Assembly: GCA_019166125.1 (NCBI GenBank)
Contig: JAHTBO010000003.1
Location: 376,985 to 440,984 of the forward strand
Direction of reading: 5' to 3'
Origin: Alcaligenaceae bacterium CGII-47
Lineage (GTDB): Bacteria > Pseudomonadota > Gammaproteobacteria > Burkholderiales > Burkholderiaceae_B
DNA length: 64,000 bases
Position 1 is the first letter of the stretch; every line of letters starts with the position of its first letter. A model generated the notes under the pieces. The model saw nothing but the letters and a program-made list of their open reading frames with translations, did no database searches and was not told the DNA's origin. The position numbers and the translations under genes were made by a program. Positions 17,049-26,876 of this stretch are shown piece after piece.

Positions 17049-20000
17049 ATGAAACTCTTTGTACGCCTGAGCCTGGTCGCGACCCTTACCCAACTGTTCT
17101 ACCTCATCTGTGCGGGCCTTGCCCAAGCACAGGGAACCTGCCAGGCGCCGATGCTGGGTACGCCCTGCGCCCAGGGTGATGCCCCCTACTACACTGGCGC
17201 CGAACCCCAGCTTAATCTAGGCATTGGCAACCCGATCCATCTGGCCACCGGTAACAAGCACCAGTATGACATTGATCTGCCTGCCCGGGTTCTGGACCCT
17301 TTTCCGGGATTGGCCCGCGTCTACAACGCCCAGGACCCACGCCACAGCGCATTGGGTGCCGGCTGGCAGCTCGCCCTGGATGCGCGCCTGGTCCAGCGCG
17401 ACCGGCACTCGATTGTCGTCCAGGCAGACGGAAGTCATATTCGGTTTGACCTAAGCGGTGGCCCGTCCCGCCCATCGGGTAGCGGTTCGCTGCAAACCCA
17501 TCATGATGGTCACCAATGGATCTGGCCAGATGGCACCCGATTAAGCTTTGATGCCCAAGGCGCCCTGATTCGTCAGCATACCCCTGGTAGACTGCCGATC
17601 CAAATCACCCGCCATGCCTCAGGCCTGCTCGCAGGCGCCATTCAAACCATCACGCAAGGCCAGCACACGATCTCATTGAACTACAACACATCAGGGCCAT
17701 ACCCCACGCTAAGCGACGCACAAACCCCTGCAGGGCGCTTCAGCTACCACTACGAGCACGCAGAGGGCTCAATGCCGCCTCGACTGGTCCGCGTCATGCG
17801 TCCCGATGGCATGCAGCGCCATTATCTGTACGAACCCGCCTGGCAATCAGGGAACACCCATGCGCTCACCGGTTTGGTCATCCAGGCACATGACGGCACC
17901 TCAGTGCGCACCCAGAGTTGGTTCTACGATACCCAAGGGCGTGCCACCACCAGCATCCCTGGCCCACCCGATTCCAGCGCGGGACGCCTGGACATCGAAT
18001 ATCGACAAGCCGCCACGCCGATCAGCGCAGGCCATACCCGCGTCCATCAGGCATCAGGGCAAGTTACCAATTTTCATTTTTCGCTTATTGGTGGACGCTA
18101 TGCTTTATTAAGCGCCCAAGGCGCGCAATGCCCTGCCTGTGCAGCAACAGGCACACAGGCTCGCTATGATGCACAAGGCCGAATGAACGAAATCAACGGG
18201 ACGCATATTGCACGCAATGAAGCGGGGCAAATAACAAGCATCACACCCCAGACCGACGGCTGGGCGGGGCTCACGCTGCACTATGACCCCTTGGGGCGAC
18301 GTCATGCCTGGCAATCTGCCCTGACCGGCCTGACTCGAACCAGCTATGACCGCCATCATCGTCCCACAACCCTGCACTACGCAAACAACGATACCCTGGC
18401 AATCCGCTACGACCCCAGACATCGCCCCATTCGCCTGGACGCCCGCCATGGCAGGCAGACCGTGTCTACCCACCTGGCTTGGCAAGGCCGTCAACTAAGC
18501 CGCATCCAACATCCAGAGGAAAACGAAACTCGCCAGTACGATGCACAAGGCCGCCTCGCCCATCGCACCATCGATCGACCCATCAGTCAGCTGCACTATG
18601 AGGAATCACTTGCCTATGACGCACATCACCGCGTCATCCGCCATGTTTTACCCGAAGGCGGCAGCCTGCACTACGAATGGGGCACAGGCCAGCAACTCTT
18701 GGGGCTTACCTGGCAGGACGCCGCTGGGCGCACGCACACCGTAATCCGCCACGAACCGGGACGTGCCGGATATCAGTACGGCAATGGCCTACGTCTAAGC
18801 ACCTATGCCGATACCCATGGACGGACCAATATATTGGCTCTGCACCAAGAGGGGACACCGCTGTGGCTCGTACAGCACAGCCACGATAGGCTGGGCCGAC
18901 TGACGCATCTCCAACATTCGATGCCTCAGGCAGGATTTGGCCAAGGCTGGCGTTATGCCTACGATGCTTCATCACGCTTGATCGGCGTGCGTGGGCAGCG
19001 CCAGAACCACCGTGACAGGCAGCACCCGAGGCAGGCCAATGCGCAACAGGAATGGCTAGCCTGGTCAGCCGAAGGCGCCTTGGTCGCCCGACAGATCAAG
19101 TCAGATAGCAAGTCAGATAGCAAGTCAGATATCGAGCACCTGGCCCCATCCCATCAACGCGCAGCACTACAGCGTGACCCCTCAGGCCTCCCCACCGAGT
19201 GGGCGGGCCTGGCCCTGAGCTATGGCGCACAACGTCGCCTCGCCCAGATATCCCGCGACGGACAGCTCGTATCAGCCTATGGACATAACGCATTTGGTCA
19301 TCAGATCCGGCAGCGTACGCCCACAGCCAGCACCGAGCTGTTCTATCTGGATAATCGTGTTGTTGCGGAATGGCGCGATGCGCACCTGGCGCCCGCCAAG
19401 ACGCCCTTTCGGATCACGCGTCGCTACCTCTACGCCCATGAGGTCCCGGTCGGCTTTATAGACTGGAGTGGCTCTGATGGCCCGGAACTTTTTTTCATCC
19501 ACGCCGATTTACTGGGTGCGCCGCGTATGGTGACAGACACGGCGCAAGCTGTGCGCTGGCTGGCCGACGCCACACCAGGCGGTAGGACACACCGTATTCA
19601 GGGTGATCTCGATCTGGCGTTGCGCCTGCCGGGACAGTACGGCGACCCAGCGACCGGCTGGCATGACAATATTTTTCGTACTTATGACCCGCAGCGCATG
19701 CACTACCTAGAGCCCGACCCCCTAGGCCCGCTCCCTGGCCATCAGGCGCTGGGCTATGCCGCCCAGCAACCCGGTCGATATGTCGACCCTCTGGGCCTAT
19801 TATTGATGGCGTTCGATGGTACACGCAATGACAGGCAGACCGAGAGCAACATCTGGAAGCTGAGCCAGTACTATCAGGACGGTCCGGTGTTTTACCACTC
19901 GGGCCCGGGTAACGAGGCCTATCTGGATTGGGACGCGCTCACCGCCTGGAGCGCCGGGCAGACTATCCGTACACAATGGCAGTCTCTGTTGAACGCCTTG

Positions 20001-20831
20001 TCACAAGCCAGTCGCCAGGGGCAATCGCCACCCATAGATATTCTTGGCTACTCGCGCGGCGCAGCCCTGGCACGACATTTCGCCAATGAAATTGCCCAAT
20101 ACACGCGCGACGGCTGGTTCTCTTATCAGGATCCGCTGCGCGGCACGATCAGCCTATGCGTTAATCTGCGCTTTATGGGTTTGTTTGAGACGGTTGCCCA
20201 GTTTGGCTTGCTGGGTATCAACAATACAGCCTATGACCTGAGTATCGCCAGCGCGTGGCAATGGGTCGCCCATGCGGTGGCCGCAAACGAGCGTCGTGGC
20301 ATCCTCCCCCTGGTCTCGGCCGACCCACAGGCGCATCAAAACACGGTCGAATCACCCTTTATCGGCGCGCATGCGGATATCGGCGGTGGTGTCCTGCGCA
20401 ACGACCAAGGCCAGGCCGAGCGTCATGGCGATTTATCAGATGTCGCGCTGGCCTGGATGCTCTGGCAGGCGCGCGCGGCTTCAGTGAGTTTTAGTGATCT
20501 CAACGCGACAGATCATACGGTGAGCCAGGCAATTTTGCATGATGAACGCTCTACGGCCTCGCGCCTCATCGATAGCGACCGCGCCATTCAGGACAGCCGC
20601 GGGCTGAGCACCCTATCACAACAAGGACAGCATGCTCAGTTAGGCGAGCAGCAGCGCCAGATGCTGGAGCAATATATCCGACGCGTCGAGGACTGGCGCC
20701 TCAGCTCGGGCAGCGAAGTGGGCGAGGTGGATATGCAGGGCTATGGTCAATGGTTAGAGCACACCTTGGGGCTGCCACCGCTGGGCCAAGCACCTGCCGC
20801 CCAGAGCAATGCGCCAGCCGATTCGAATTGA
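17049..20831 (+). CDS. Secreted Rhs/YD-repeat protein with C-terminal Tle1-like (DUF2235) phospholipase domain
   Basis: A 1260-residue protein. It begins with a Sec signal peptide (VATLTQLFYLICAGLAQAQ), then a DUF6531-like start (NPIHLATGNKHQYDIDLP) and many YD repeats that should form an Rhs cage. The Rhs core ends FRTYDPQRMHYLEPDPLG ... YVDPLGL, with DPLGL at residues 913-917. The tip (918-1260) begins LMAFDGTRND and has the lipase elbow GYSRG (1000-1004, Ser1002) and GAHADIGGG (1106-1114), typical of DUF2235/Tle1 esterases. ATG 17049 has GGAG six bases upstream. No VgrG, PAAR or evident immunity gene is adjacent; argS follows. It is probably a polymorphic toxin or envelope lipase; the export route is unclear. 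Confidence 0.82.
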   Translation: MKLFVRLSLVATLTQLFYLICAGLAQAQGTCQAPMLGTPCAQGDAPYYTGAEPQLNLGIGNPIHLATGNKHQYDIDLPARVLDPFPGLARVYNAQDPRHSALGAGWQLALDARLVQRDRHSIVVQADGSHIRFDLSGGPSRPSGSGSLQTHHDGHQWIWPDGTRLSFDAQGALIRQHTPGRLPIQITRHASGLLAGAIQTITQGQHTISLNYNTSGPYPTLSDAQTPAGRFSYHYEHAEGSMPPRLVRVMRPDGMQRHYLYEPAWQSGNTHALTGLVIQAHDGTSVRTQSWFYDTQGRATTSIPGPPDSSAGRLDIEYRQAATPISAGHTRVHQASGQVTNFHFSLIGGRYALLSAQGAQCPACAATGTQARYDAQGRMNEINGTHIARNEAGQITSITPQTDGWAGLTLHYDPLGRRHAWQSALTGLTRTSYDRHHRPTTLHYANNDTLAIRYDPRHRPIRLDARHGRQTVSTHLAWQGRQLSRIQHPEENETRQYDAQGRLAHRTIDRPISQLHYEESLAYDAHHRVIRHVLPEGGSLHYEWGTGQQLLGLTWQDAAGRTHTVIRHEPGRAGYQYGNGLRLSTYADTHGRTNILALHQEGTPLWLVQHSHDRLGRLTHLQHSMPQAGFGQGWRYAYDASSRLIGVRGQRQNHRDRQHPRQANAQQEWLAWSAEGALVARQIKSDSKSDSKSDIEHLAPSHQRAALQRDPSGLPTEWAGLALSYGAQRRLAQISRDGQLVSAYGHNAFGHQIRQRTPTASTELFYLDNRVVAEWRDAHLAPAKTPFRITRRYLYAHEVPVGFIDWSGSDGPELFFIHADLLGAPRMVTDTAQAVRWLADATPGGRTHRIQGDLDLALRLPGQYGDPATGWHDNIFRTYDPQRMHYLEPDPLGPLPGHQALGYAAQQPGRYVDPLGLLLMAFDGTRNDRQTESNIWKLSQYYQDGPVFYHSGPGNEAYLDWDALTAWSAGQTIRTQWQSLLNALSQASRQGQSPPIDILGYSRGAALARHFANEIAQYTRDGWFSYQDPLRGTISLCVNLRFMGLFETVAQFGLLGINNTAYDLSIASAWQWVAHAVAANERRGILPLVSADPQAHQNTVESPFIGAHADIGGGVLRNDQGQAERHGDLSDVALAWMLWQARAASVSFSDLNATDHTVSQAILHDERSTASRLIDSDRAIQDSRGLSTLSQQGQHAQLGEQQRQMLEQYIRRVEDWRLSSGSEVGEVDMQGYGQWLEHTLGLPPLGQAPAAQSNAPADSN
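19098..19130 (+). repeat. 12-bp tandem repeat inside the rhs gene
   Basis: AAGTCAGATAGC occurs at 19098 and 19110, followed by a third partial copy from 19122. It encodes KSDSKSDSKSD in a linker of the Rhs shell. Because the unit is 12 bases, copy-number change would keep the frame. Confidence 0.8.
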
Positions 20832-20948
20832 TCACCAGGCCCTGAATGGCGGGGTATGTTGAAATCACGCTATCATTGGGTTCATTATTGTCTTGACGCC
20901 CAGGCGCTCAGCGACGATCCGTCGCCCACTATTTTGTATCCCACCTAT

Positions 20949-22634
20949 ATGCTTCCAGAGCACCACGCACAGCTCATCGCCCTTATCCAATCCGCGCTCG
21001 ACTCAATCCTCCCCGACGCGGCCCCAGACATCACCTTAGAGCGCCCCAAGGTCTCTGCCCATGGCGACATCGCCACCAATGTCGCGATGCAGGTCGCAAA
21101 GGCCGCACGTCGTAACCCGCGCGAGCTTGCGCAGCAGCTCGTCGAGGCAATCATGGCCGATCCGCGTGCCGTGTCGCTCATTATGCAGGCGCAGGTAGCG
21201 GGGCCGGGTTTCATCAACTTCCGCCTGGCTAACGAGGCACATCAGGCCGTGCTCGAGGCCATTCGCACACAAGGTGAGCGCTTTGGTCACCGCTCGGCAC
21301 AGTCCAATAAGGTCATGGTCGAGTTCGTCTCGGCCAACCCGACGGGCCCGCTGCACGTCGGCCATGCACGCCAGGCTGCACTGGGCGATTCGATCTGCCG
21401 ACTATTTACCACGCAAGGCGCCCAGGTCACGCGCGAGTTCTATTACAACGATGCGGGGAATCAGATCCACAACCTGGTCATCAGCGTCCAGGCACGAGCA
21501 CGCGGCATCCACCCGGACTCCGAGCAATTCCCTGCTGATGGCTATAAGGGTGATTACATTCTGGATATCGCCCAGGACTACCTGGCATGCGCGACGGTCC
21601 AGGCGTCAGACGGCGAACCCATTCAGGCCAGTGGCAATATTGATGACGAGCAGGCAGTCCGACAATTTGCGGTCGCCTATCTAAGGCACGAGCAGGATCT
21701 GGATTTGCAGGCCTTCGACCTTAAATTTGATCGCTATTATCTCGAAAGCTCGCTCTACACCAGCGGACGCGTCGAGCAGACCGTACAGGCGTTGATCGCC
21801 ACCGGCTATACCTACGAGCTGGACGGTGCATTATGGTTGCGCACGACAGCGCTCGGGACGGGCGACGATAAGGACCGCGTCATGCGTAAGTCCGAAGGCG
21901 GATATACGTACTTTGTGCCTGATGTGGCCTACCATACGACCAAATGGGAACGCGGTTTTCAGCAGGCAATCAATATTCAGGGTACCGATCACCATGGCAC
22001 AATTGCCCGGGTACGTGCTGGACTACAGGCTCTGGACTTGGGTATTCCCCAGGACTACCCCACCTATGTGTTGCACAAAATGGTGCGTGTCATGCGCGAT
22101 GGTGCCGAGGTCAAGATCTCCAAGCGCGCGGGCAGCTACGTGACGCTACGCGATCTGATTGACTGGGTAGGGCGTGACGCAGTACGCTTTTTTCTTGCTC
22201 AGCGCCGCGCTGATTCAGAGTTTGTGTTTGATGTGGATCTGGCACGCTCACGCAGCGAAGAAAATCCGGTCTATTACATCCAGTATGCACACGCCCGTAT
22301 CCACTCCATCCTCAACCAACACGCCGATATGTCTGCACGTATCGACGATGCCAATACCGCCGGGCTTATTGCTTCGACCGAAATTTCACTCTTGCAGCGT
22401 CTGGCCGAGTACCCCGGTGTTCTCACCCAGGCGGCGCACGAATTGGCGCCTCACCAGCTTGCCTTCTGGCTACGCGACTGCGCGGCAGACTTCCATGCCT
22501 GGTATAACGCTGAACGCATTTTGGTCGATGATCAGGGCTTACGCGCGGCACGCCTGCGTCTGGCCAAGTCCACGGCCCAAGTCATCGCTAACGGCCTGGG
22601 TTTACTCGGCGTGAGTGCTCCGGAAAGGATGTAA
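20949..22634 (+). CDS. argS: Arginyl-tRNA synthetase
   Basis: A 561-residue class I aminoacyl-tRNA synthetase that charges tRNA-Arg. The N-terminal Add-1 domain leads to the HIGH motif, here HVGH at residues 136-139 after SANPTGPL. The KMSKS equivalent is [12 protein letters not shown], and the C-terminal anticodon-binding domain includes [15 protein letters not shown], normal for ArgS. ATG 20949 gives the usual MLPE-type start of Burkholderiales ArgS; the frame extends to 20856 but that stretch looks non-coding. The 117 bases after rhs hold no other feature I recognise. The SPOR protein and dsbA follow closely. Confidence 0.95.
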   Translation: MLPEHHAQLIALIQSALDSILPDAAPDITLERPKVSAHGDIATNVAMQVAKAARRNPRELAQQLVEAIMADPRAVSLIMQAQVAGPGFINFRLANEAHQAVLEAIRTQGERFGHRSAQSNKVMVEFVSANPTGPLHVGHARQAALGDSICRLFTTQGAQVTREFYYNDAGNQIHNLVISVQARARGIHPDSEQFPADGYKGDYILDIAQDYLACATVQASDGEPIQASGNIDDEQAVRQFAVAYLRHEQDLDLQAFDLKFDRYYLESSLYTSGRVEQTVQALIATGYTYELDGALWLRTTALGTGDDKDRVMRKSEGGYTYFVPDVAYHTTKWERGFQQAINIQGTDHHGTIARVRAGLQALDLGIPQDYPTYVLHKMVRVMRDGAEVKISKRAGSYVTLRDLIDWVGRDAVRFFLAQRRADSEFVFDVDLARSRSEENPVYYIQYAHARIHSILNQHADMSARIDDANTAGLIASTEISLLQRLAEYPGVLTQAAHELAPHQLAFWLRDCAADFHAWYNAERILVDDQGLRAARLRLAKSTAQVIANGLGLLGVSAPERM

Positions 22635-22636
22635 GG

Positions 22637-23284
22637 ATGGCAGCCCGCAAACGCACTAAATCCCGTAGTTCTGGCGCCTGGTTTGGCCTGATTCTAGGTA
22701 TGGTTCTGGGGGTTGGCGCTGCAGTCGCCGTCGCCCTATTTGTCACCCAGGTACCGATGCCCTTTGCAGACAAGGCCAGTCGCAATGCGCCGCAGACCCT
22801 ACTGCCTGATGTCGGTAATGCGCCTGACCCCAACATCGGCCTATACGGCAAGGATGGCGCCGCAGGCACGCTGACCGGACAGGCTTCCACCGCACCCTCC
22901 GGTATTCTCGCAACGGAACCCCCCGTTGACGCGCCCAAAAACCCGCTGGCCGACGATATCGGCAAGCTGATCGCCAACCTAAGCTCGCCCAAAGCTGAGG
23001 CGCCTGTGACGCCAGCGGCCCCCGCCGCGCCCAAGGCGCCAGCACCCGGCACTCAGACGATCTATTATCTGCAAACGGGTGCCTTCCGCTCGCGAAATGA
23101 TGCTGAGGCGATGAATGCACGCGTATTGATGCTCGGTTTGCCAGTGCGCATCGAGCAAACTCAATCCAATGGCACCACTCTGAACCGGGTGCGTGTCGGC
23201 CCATTCAAGGGGATAGACGAGATGAATCAGGCGCGCGCAAAGCTGGGCACTGAGCAGATCGAATCCTCTGTTGTCCGTCCCTAA
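22637..23284 (+). CDS. SPOR domain protein
   Basis: A 215-residue bitopic membrane protein. A basic cytoplasmic start (MAARKRTKSRSS) precedes one transmembrane helix (FGLILGMVLGVGAAVAVALF, about 18-38). A Pro/Ala-rich periplasmic linker follows, then a SPOR domain from about residue 138 (YYLQTGAFRSRNDAEAMNARV ... NRVRVGPFKGIDEMNQARAKL). SPOR domains bind septal peptidoglycan stripped of stem peptides, so it is an FtsN-like cell-division or cell-wall protein. It starts two bases after the argS stop and runs into dsbA, an order common in Burkholderiales. Confidence 0.88.
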   Translation: MAARKRTKSRSSGAWFGLILGMVLGVGAAVAVALFVTQVPMPFADKASRNAPQTLLPDVGNAPDPNIGLYGKDGAAGTLTGQASTAPSGILATEPPVDAPKNPLADDIGKLIANLSSPKAEAPVTPAAPAAPKAPAPGTQTIYYLQTGAFRSRNDAEAMNARVLMLGLPVRIEQTQSNGTTLNRVRVGPFKGIDEMNQARAKLGTEQIESSVVRP

Positions 23285-23309
23285 AATACTGCAATGCACG
23301 GAGCCCGCA

Positions 23310-23936
23310 ATGAAAAACCTACTGTCTCGCACCCTGTCCGGTATCGCCCTGAGCAGTGCGATGCTATTGACCCCACCTGTATGGGCGGCTGACTCCTACA
23401 TTACGATTAATCCAGCCCAGCCCTCTGACACGCCCGAAAAGATCGAGGTCCTGGAATTTTTTGCCTATACCTGCCCGCATTGCGCTGCCATTGAACCCAT
23501 GGTCGAGAAATGGGCCAAGACCTTGCCTGATAATGTGGTCGTCCGAGGCGTGCCCGTCGCCTTCAATGCAAGCATGGTCGATCTACAAAAGCTCTATTTC
23601 ACACTCGACGCTCTGGGTCGCCTGGATTTACACCCGGTGGTCTTTAAGGCGATTCACGACGAGCACGAGCGTCTATTCAAGGCAGACGCCATCATGGATT
23701 GGGTGGCCAAACAGGGCGTGGATCGTCAAACCTTCCAGGATGCCTTCAACTCATTTGGCATCAATGCCAAAGTCATGCATGCTAATGAGCTGGCCAAGAC
23801 CTATCGTATCGAGGGCACACCTAGCCTGGCGGTGGGCGGCAAATACGTGACCTCACCTTCAATGACAGGCACCTATGAAGGGGCAATCGAAGAAGCTGAC
23901 AAGCTGCTCAAACAGATCCTGAGTCAGGCCAAATAG
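23310..23936 (+). CDS. dsbA: Thiol:disulfide interchange protein DsbA
   Basis: A 208-residue periplasmic oxidase that introduces disulfides into exported proteins. A signal peptide ends near PPVWAA. The thioredoxin fold carries the active site CPHC at residues 55-58 (YTCPHCAAIEP), and the cis-proline loop is in IEGTPSLAVGG. The ATG at 23310 has CGGAG upstream; an in-frame GTG at 23271 would start before the signal peptide and overlap the SPOR gene. DsbB is not in the window. Confidence 0.93.
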   Translation: MKNLLSRTLSGIALSSAMLLTPPVWAADSYITINPAQPSDTPEKIEVLEFFAYTCPHCAAIEPMVEKWAKTLPDNVVVRGVPVAFNASMVDLQKLYFTLDALGRLDLHPVVFKAIHDEHERLFKADAIMDWVAKQGVDRQTFQDAFNSFGINAKVMHANELAKTYRIEGTPSLAVGGKYVTSPSMTGTYEGAIEEADKLLKQILSQAK

Positions 23937-23977
23937 CCCCTGGACACGGCACAATCCACACGAGCCGCCAGCGCGCA

Positions 23978-25192
23978 TCAGCCCTGGCGCGCCACCTCAA
24001 AAGCCTGCTTCAGATCCGCAATCAGATCGCGCGGATCCTCTAGACCGATATACAGGCGTACAACACAATCAGCGCTCAAGCGCGTCTCGTGCTGACGTGC
24101 CCAATAGCTATGTGATGCCAAGGCGGCAGGGTCTACCAATGAAACCAGGCTCTCGTACCCGCCCCATGAGTAGCCAATCCCAAATAAAGTCAAGGCGTCG
24201 ATCAGACGTCGCACCCCTGCGGGGCTCATGTCCAGTGCGACAGACAGCAGGCCATTGGAACCTGTGCAATCGCGTTGCCACAAGGCGTGGCCCATATCCT
24301 CGGGCCAGGCCGGATGGAATATTTGCAGCACCTCGGGGCGCTCGGCAAGAAACTCGCACACCTGCAGCGCATGTGCCGCACTCTGACGCATGCGTATGCC
24401 TAGGGTGCGCACCCCGCGCAAGGCAAGCCACACATCGTCGGCGCTTACCGTCAGCCCCAGTGCATAGTGGTTCTCGCCTAGACGTCGGTTCAGACCGACA
24501 TCACGCGCCACGACCGCACCCATCATCAAATCGGAGTGTCCTCCCAAATACTTGGTCGCGGCCATCACGGACACATCCACACCCATCGCCAGTGGGCGAT
24601 AGATATAGCCCGATCCCCAGGTGTTGTCAGCCACCACCACCAGACTATGTTCCTGGGCCCATTGAACGAGGGCCGGCAGATCAAGCATCTCCATCAGTAA
24701 GGAACCTGGTGACTCGATGTATAAGACACGCGTATTGGGCCGCACAGCGGCCTCTAGTGCCTCGGGCGAGGCACGGCAATAGCTTGCTTCGACCCCCATG
24801 CGCGAGAACACGGTCCGATCCAGATAGCGCACGGGGCCATAGGCGCAATCTGCAACGAGCACATGCTCGCCGGTATTCAACAAAGCCAGCATCGCCAAAC
24901 TGATTGCGGCCATACCCGATGGGGCAAGATAGGCGCGTGTGCCGCCTTCGAGGTCGCAGAGCACCTGCTCGAACGCAGCATGCGTCTGTAAGCCCACACG
25001 TCCATAGGTTGCTACACGTTCACCACGCCCCTTGGCAGCCTGCGCCTTATCCAACGCATCCATATTGGCGAAACGCACCGTGCTTGTACGCATCGAAGGC
25101 ATCGCCACCGGAGCGCAGTGCGTATCCGGATCAAAAATGGCCATGCCGGAATGCTGAAGCACGGTATCAATATGGGGATCTGACAATGACAT
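23978..25192 (-). CDS. metC: Cystathionine beta-lyase (Cys/Met metabolism PLP enzyme)
   Basis: A 404-residue pyridoxal-phosphate enzyme of the Cys/Met metabolism family. The PLP-binding lysine is in VMAATKYLGGHSDLMMG, preceded by VVADNTWGSGY where the aspartate contacts the cofactor ring nitrogen. The C-terminal SWGGYESLV and RLYIGLEDPRDLIADL are typical of MetC. The expected reaction is cleavage of cystathionine to homocysteine, pyruvate and ammonia. Substrate choice among MetC, MetB and MetY-type enzymes cannot be proven from motifs, but the SWGGYESL signature favours MetC. It is followed downstream by nothing on its strand and is convergent with dsbA. Confidence 0.85.
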   Translation of the reverse strand: MSLSDPHIDTVLQHSGMAIFDPDTHCAPVAMPSMRTSTVRFANMDALDKAQAAKGRGERVATYGRVGLQTHAAFEQVLCDLEGGTRAYLAPSGMAAISLAMLALLNTGEHVLVADCAYGPVRYLDRTVFSRMGVEASYCRASPEALEAAVRPNTRVLYIESPGSLLMEMLDLPALVQWAQEHSLVVVADNTWGSGYIYRPLAMGVDVSVMAATKYLGGHSDLMMGAVVARDVGLNRRLGENHYALGLTVSADDVWLALRGVRTLGIRMRQSAAHALQVCEFLAERPEVLQIFHPAWPEDMGHALWQRDCTGSNGLLSVALDMSPAGVRRLIDALTLFGIGYSWGGYESLVSLVDPAALASHSYWARQHETRLSADCVVRLYIGLEDPRDLIADLKQAFEVARQG

Positions 25193-25224
25193 GAAATCAA
25201 CCTAATGGAAAAACGGGTTTGCAC

Positions 25225-26298
25225 TCAGATGCGTTGAAAACGGTAGATGTTCTGCGCATCTATCGTGCGGCGCAATTGGCCCTCGAAGTACAAAGCGTGC
25301 AGGTGGGCAATCGCCTCTCCCATGGCAAAACCAAGCTGGTGCATGTCAAGCTTGCGGCGGAATAGAACCGGAAGGATGTCCATGGCACTGACCGGCTCGG
25401 CACAGGCTGCCAGCACCTCATCCAGGCGCGCGGCATGATGCTTGTGTTGCTGGGTAATACGTTCGTGCAGACCACGAAATGGTCTGCCATGGGAGGGCAG
25501 CACAAGCGTGCTCTCGGCCAGGATATCGTAGGCATTGAGTGAATTCAGATACAGCGGCAGAGGATTGGCCTGAGGCTCTAGATCGAATACGCTGATATTC
25601 GTAGAGATACGCGGCAGGACCATATCGCCTGAAATCAGCACGCCCAGCGACTCGCACGATAAGGACGCATGCTCGGGTGCATGGCCGTAGCCCACGATAA
25701 CCCGCCAATCACGCCCGCCTATATTGATGCGCTGGTCATGCATCAAACGGTTATAACTGCTCGGCATACCCGGCACGAGTCCCGAGTAGTAGTGGGTGCG
25801 GGCACGAATTTGCGCCTGGGCATCCGGATCCACCAAGCCATGGCGCATAAAATGCTGGGCCGCGGACTCGCCCATCGGACCGCTGCCATCACTTGGGGCG
25901 CTGGGCGGCCGTGCCCACATCCGAGCCAGGACATAGTCCGTCATGGTCATCCACAGCGGCGCCTGCCACCGTTCACACAGCCATTGCGCAAGTCCCACAT
26001 GATCGGGATGCATATGCGTCACCACGACACGGAGCACGGGCAAACCGTCCAATGCATGCTCAAAGACTGCCTCCCAGTGCTCACGAACCTCGTCGCGCGA
26101 GATACCTGTATCCACCACCGTCCATCCCGCACGCCCATCAATTTCATCGCGTAGCAGCCACAAATTAATGTGATCAAGCGCAAAAGGCAGGGGCATGCGT
26201 ATCCACTGCACCCCATCAGCGACGCTCATTGCACGCCCCGGCTCGGGTAAGACATCGCCCCACGGATAGCTTAGGCGGCTTTCATTCTCATTCATCAT
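25225..26298 (-). CDS. MBL-fold metallo-hydrolase
   Basis: A 357-residue metallo-beta-lactamase-fold protein. The metal motif is THMHPDHVGL, followed by the later histidine region GYGHAPEHASL and LPSHGRPFRGL near residue 255. A C-terminal winged-helix-like extension (DILPVLFRRKLDMHQLGFAMGEAIAHL) resembles the LACTB2-type or thioesterase-like subgroup. ATG 26298 or ATG 26295 are both possible behind GGAG. The gene is divergent from the MerR regulator and shares its operator-bearing gap, so it may be LiuR-controlled and act on a CoA thioester; that is inference. Confidence 0.78.
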   Translation of the reverse strand: MMNENESRLSYPWGDVLPEPGRAMSVADGVQWIRMPLPFALDHINLWLLRDEIDGRAGWTVVDTGISRDEVREHWEAVFEHALDGLPVLRVVVTHMHPDHVGLAQWLCERWQAPLWMTMTDYVLARMWARPPSAPSDGSGPMGESAAQHFMRHGLVDPDAQAQIRARTHYYSGLVPGMPSSYNRLMHDQRINIGGRDWRVIVGYGHAPEHASLSCESLGVLISGDMVLPRISTNISVFDLEPQANPLPLYLNSLNAYDILAESTLVLPSHGRPFRGLHERITQQHKHHAARLDEVLAACAEPVSAMDILPVLFRRKLDMHQLGFAMGEAIAHLHALYFEGQLRRTIDAQNIYRFQRI

Positions 26299-26342
26299 TC
26301 ATCTCCACACCGGTACAGGTTTTACGTATTATGGCATCATCA

Positions 26343-26358
26343 TTCACGTTAACGTCAA
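26343..26358. promoter_or_regulatory. Probable LiuR operator in the merR/MBL divergent gap
   Basis: ACGTTAACGT at 26346-26355 is a perfect 10-bp palindrome, extended to TTN-ACGTTAACGT-NAA with one mismatched pair. It resembles the stronger palindrome before the leucine catabolic operon at 26857-26876. It lies 16 bases before the merR start and 45 bases before the divergent metallo-hydrolase start, so it may control both. Confidence 0.55.
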
Positions 26359-26373
26359 CATGACAGCGCTATT

Positions 26374-26835
26374 ATGAGCCAAGCGACCTGGACCATTTCA
26401 GAACTCTCGCACGAGTTTTCGATCACCCCTCGAACCATCCGCTATTACGAGGATCAGGGGATCGTCAGCCCAGTCCGTGAGGGACGCAAGCGCATCTATC
26501 ATCCACGCGACCGCACACGCCTGAAGCTCGCCTTACGGGGGCGGCGCCTGGGGCTACAACTGGCCGAGATCCTCAAGCTCATCAATCTGTACGATGAGCC
26601 GGGTGCGAACACCACCGCTCAATTGCAACATTACGCCCAGGTACTGCACCAACACCGCCAAAACCTCGAGCGACAGCGCCGCGACCTGGACCTCACCCTG
26701 CGCGAAATCCGCCAACAGCAGGATGACTGTATGGCCCTGCTGCGTGCACGCGGCGCGCTGCCCGAGGATGCGGACATCGATGCTGATATGAATCCAGACA
26801 CAAATACGCGCATAATCAAGTCCATCACTTCTTAA
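26374..26835 (+). CDS. liuR: MerR-family transcriptional regulator, LiuR type
   Basis: A 153-residue MerR regulator. The winged helix-turn-helix spans about residues 7-75 (SELSHEFSITPRTIRYYEDQGIVSP, KRIYHPRDRTRLKLALRGRRLGLQL), followed by a long dimerising coiled coil and a short acidic tail. It lacks the clustered cysteines of metal-sensing MerR proteins. Its position directly before isovaleryl-CoA dehydrogenase, with matching palindromes on both sides, identifies it as LiuR, the regulator of leucine/isovalerate breakdown, which probably senses an acyl-CoA intermediate. Confidence 0.85.
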   Translation: MSQATWTISELSHEFSITPRTIRYYEDQGIVSPVREGRKRIYHPRDRTRLKLALRGRRLGLQLAEILKLINLYDEPGANTTAQLQHYAQVLHQHRQNLERQRRDLDLTLREIRQQQDDCMALLRARGALPEDADIDADMNPDTNTRIIKSITS

Positions 26836-26856
26836 GTTTGCGCACGATACACTAAT

Positions 26857-26876
26857 TGACGTTTACGTAAACGTCA
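26857..26876 (+). promoter_or_regulatory. LiuR operator of the leucine catabolic operon
   Basis: A perfect 20-bp palindrome, TGACGTTTACGTAAACGTCA. Its first half overlaps a -35-like TTGACG (26856-26861), and the palindrome fills most of the spacer, the way MerR-family sites are placed. The operon's first gene begins 44 bases downstream, behind AGGAG. Confidence 0.8.

Noticed and set aside
20832-20948. Small immunity gene after the Rhs gene
   Set aside because: The frame here is the upstream extension of argS and lacks a signal peptide or membrane helix; too short for a Tli-type immunity protein.
24097-24903. A 268-codon plus-strand ORF opposite metC
   Set aside because: Arg/Pro-rich translation without domains, fully antisense to an intact PLP enzyme.
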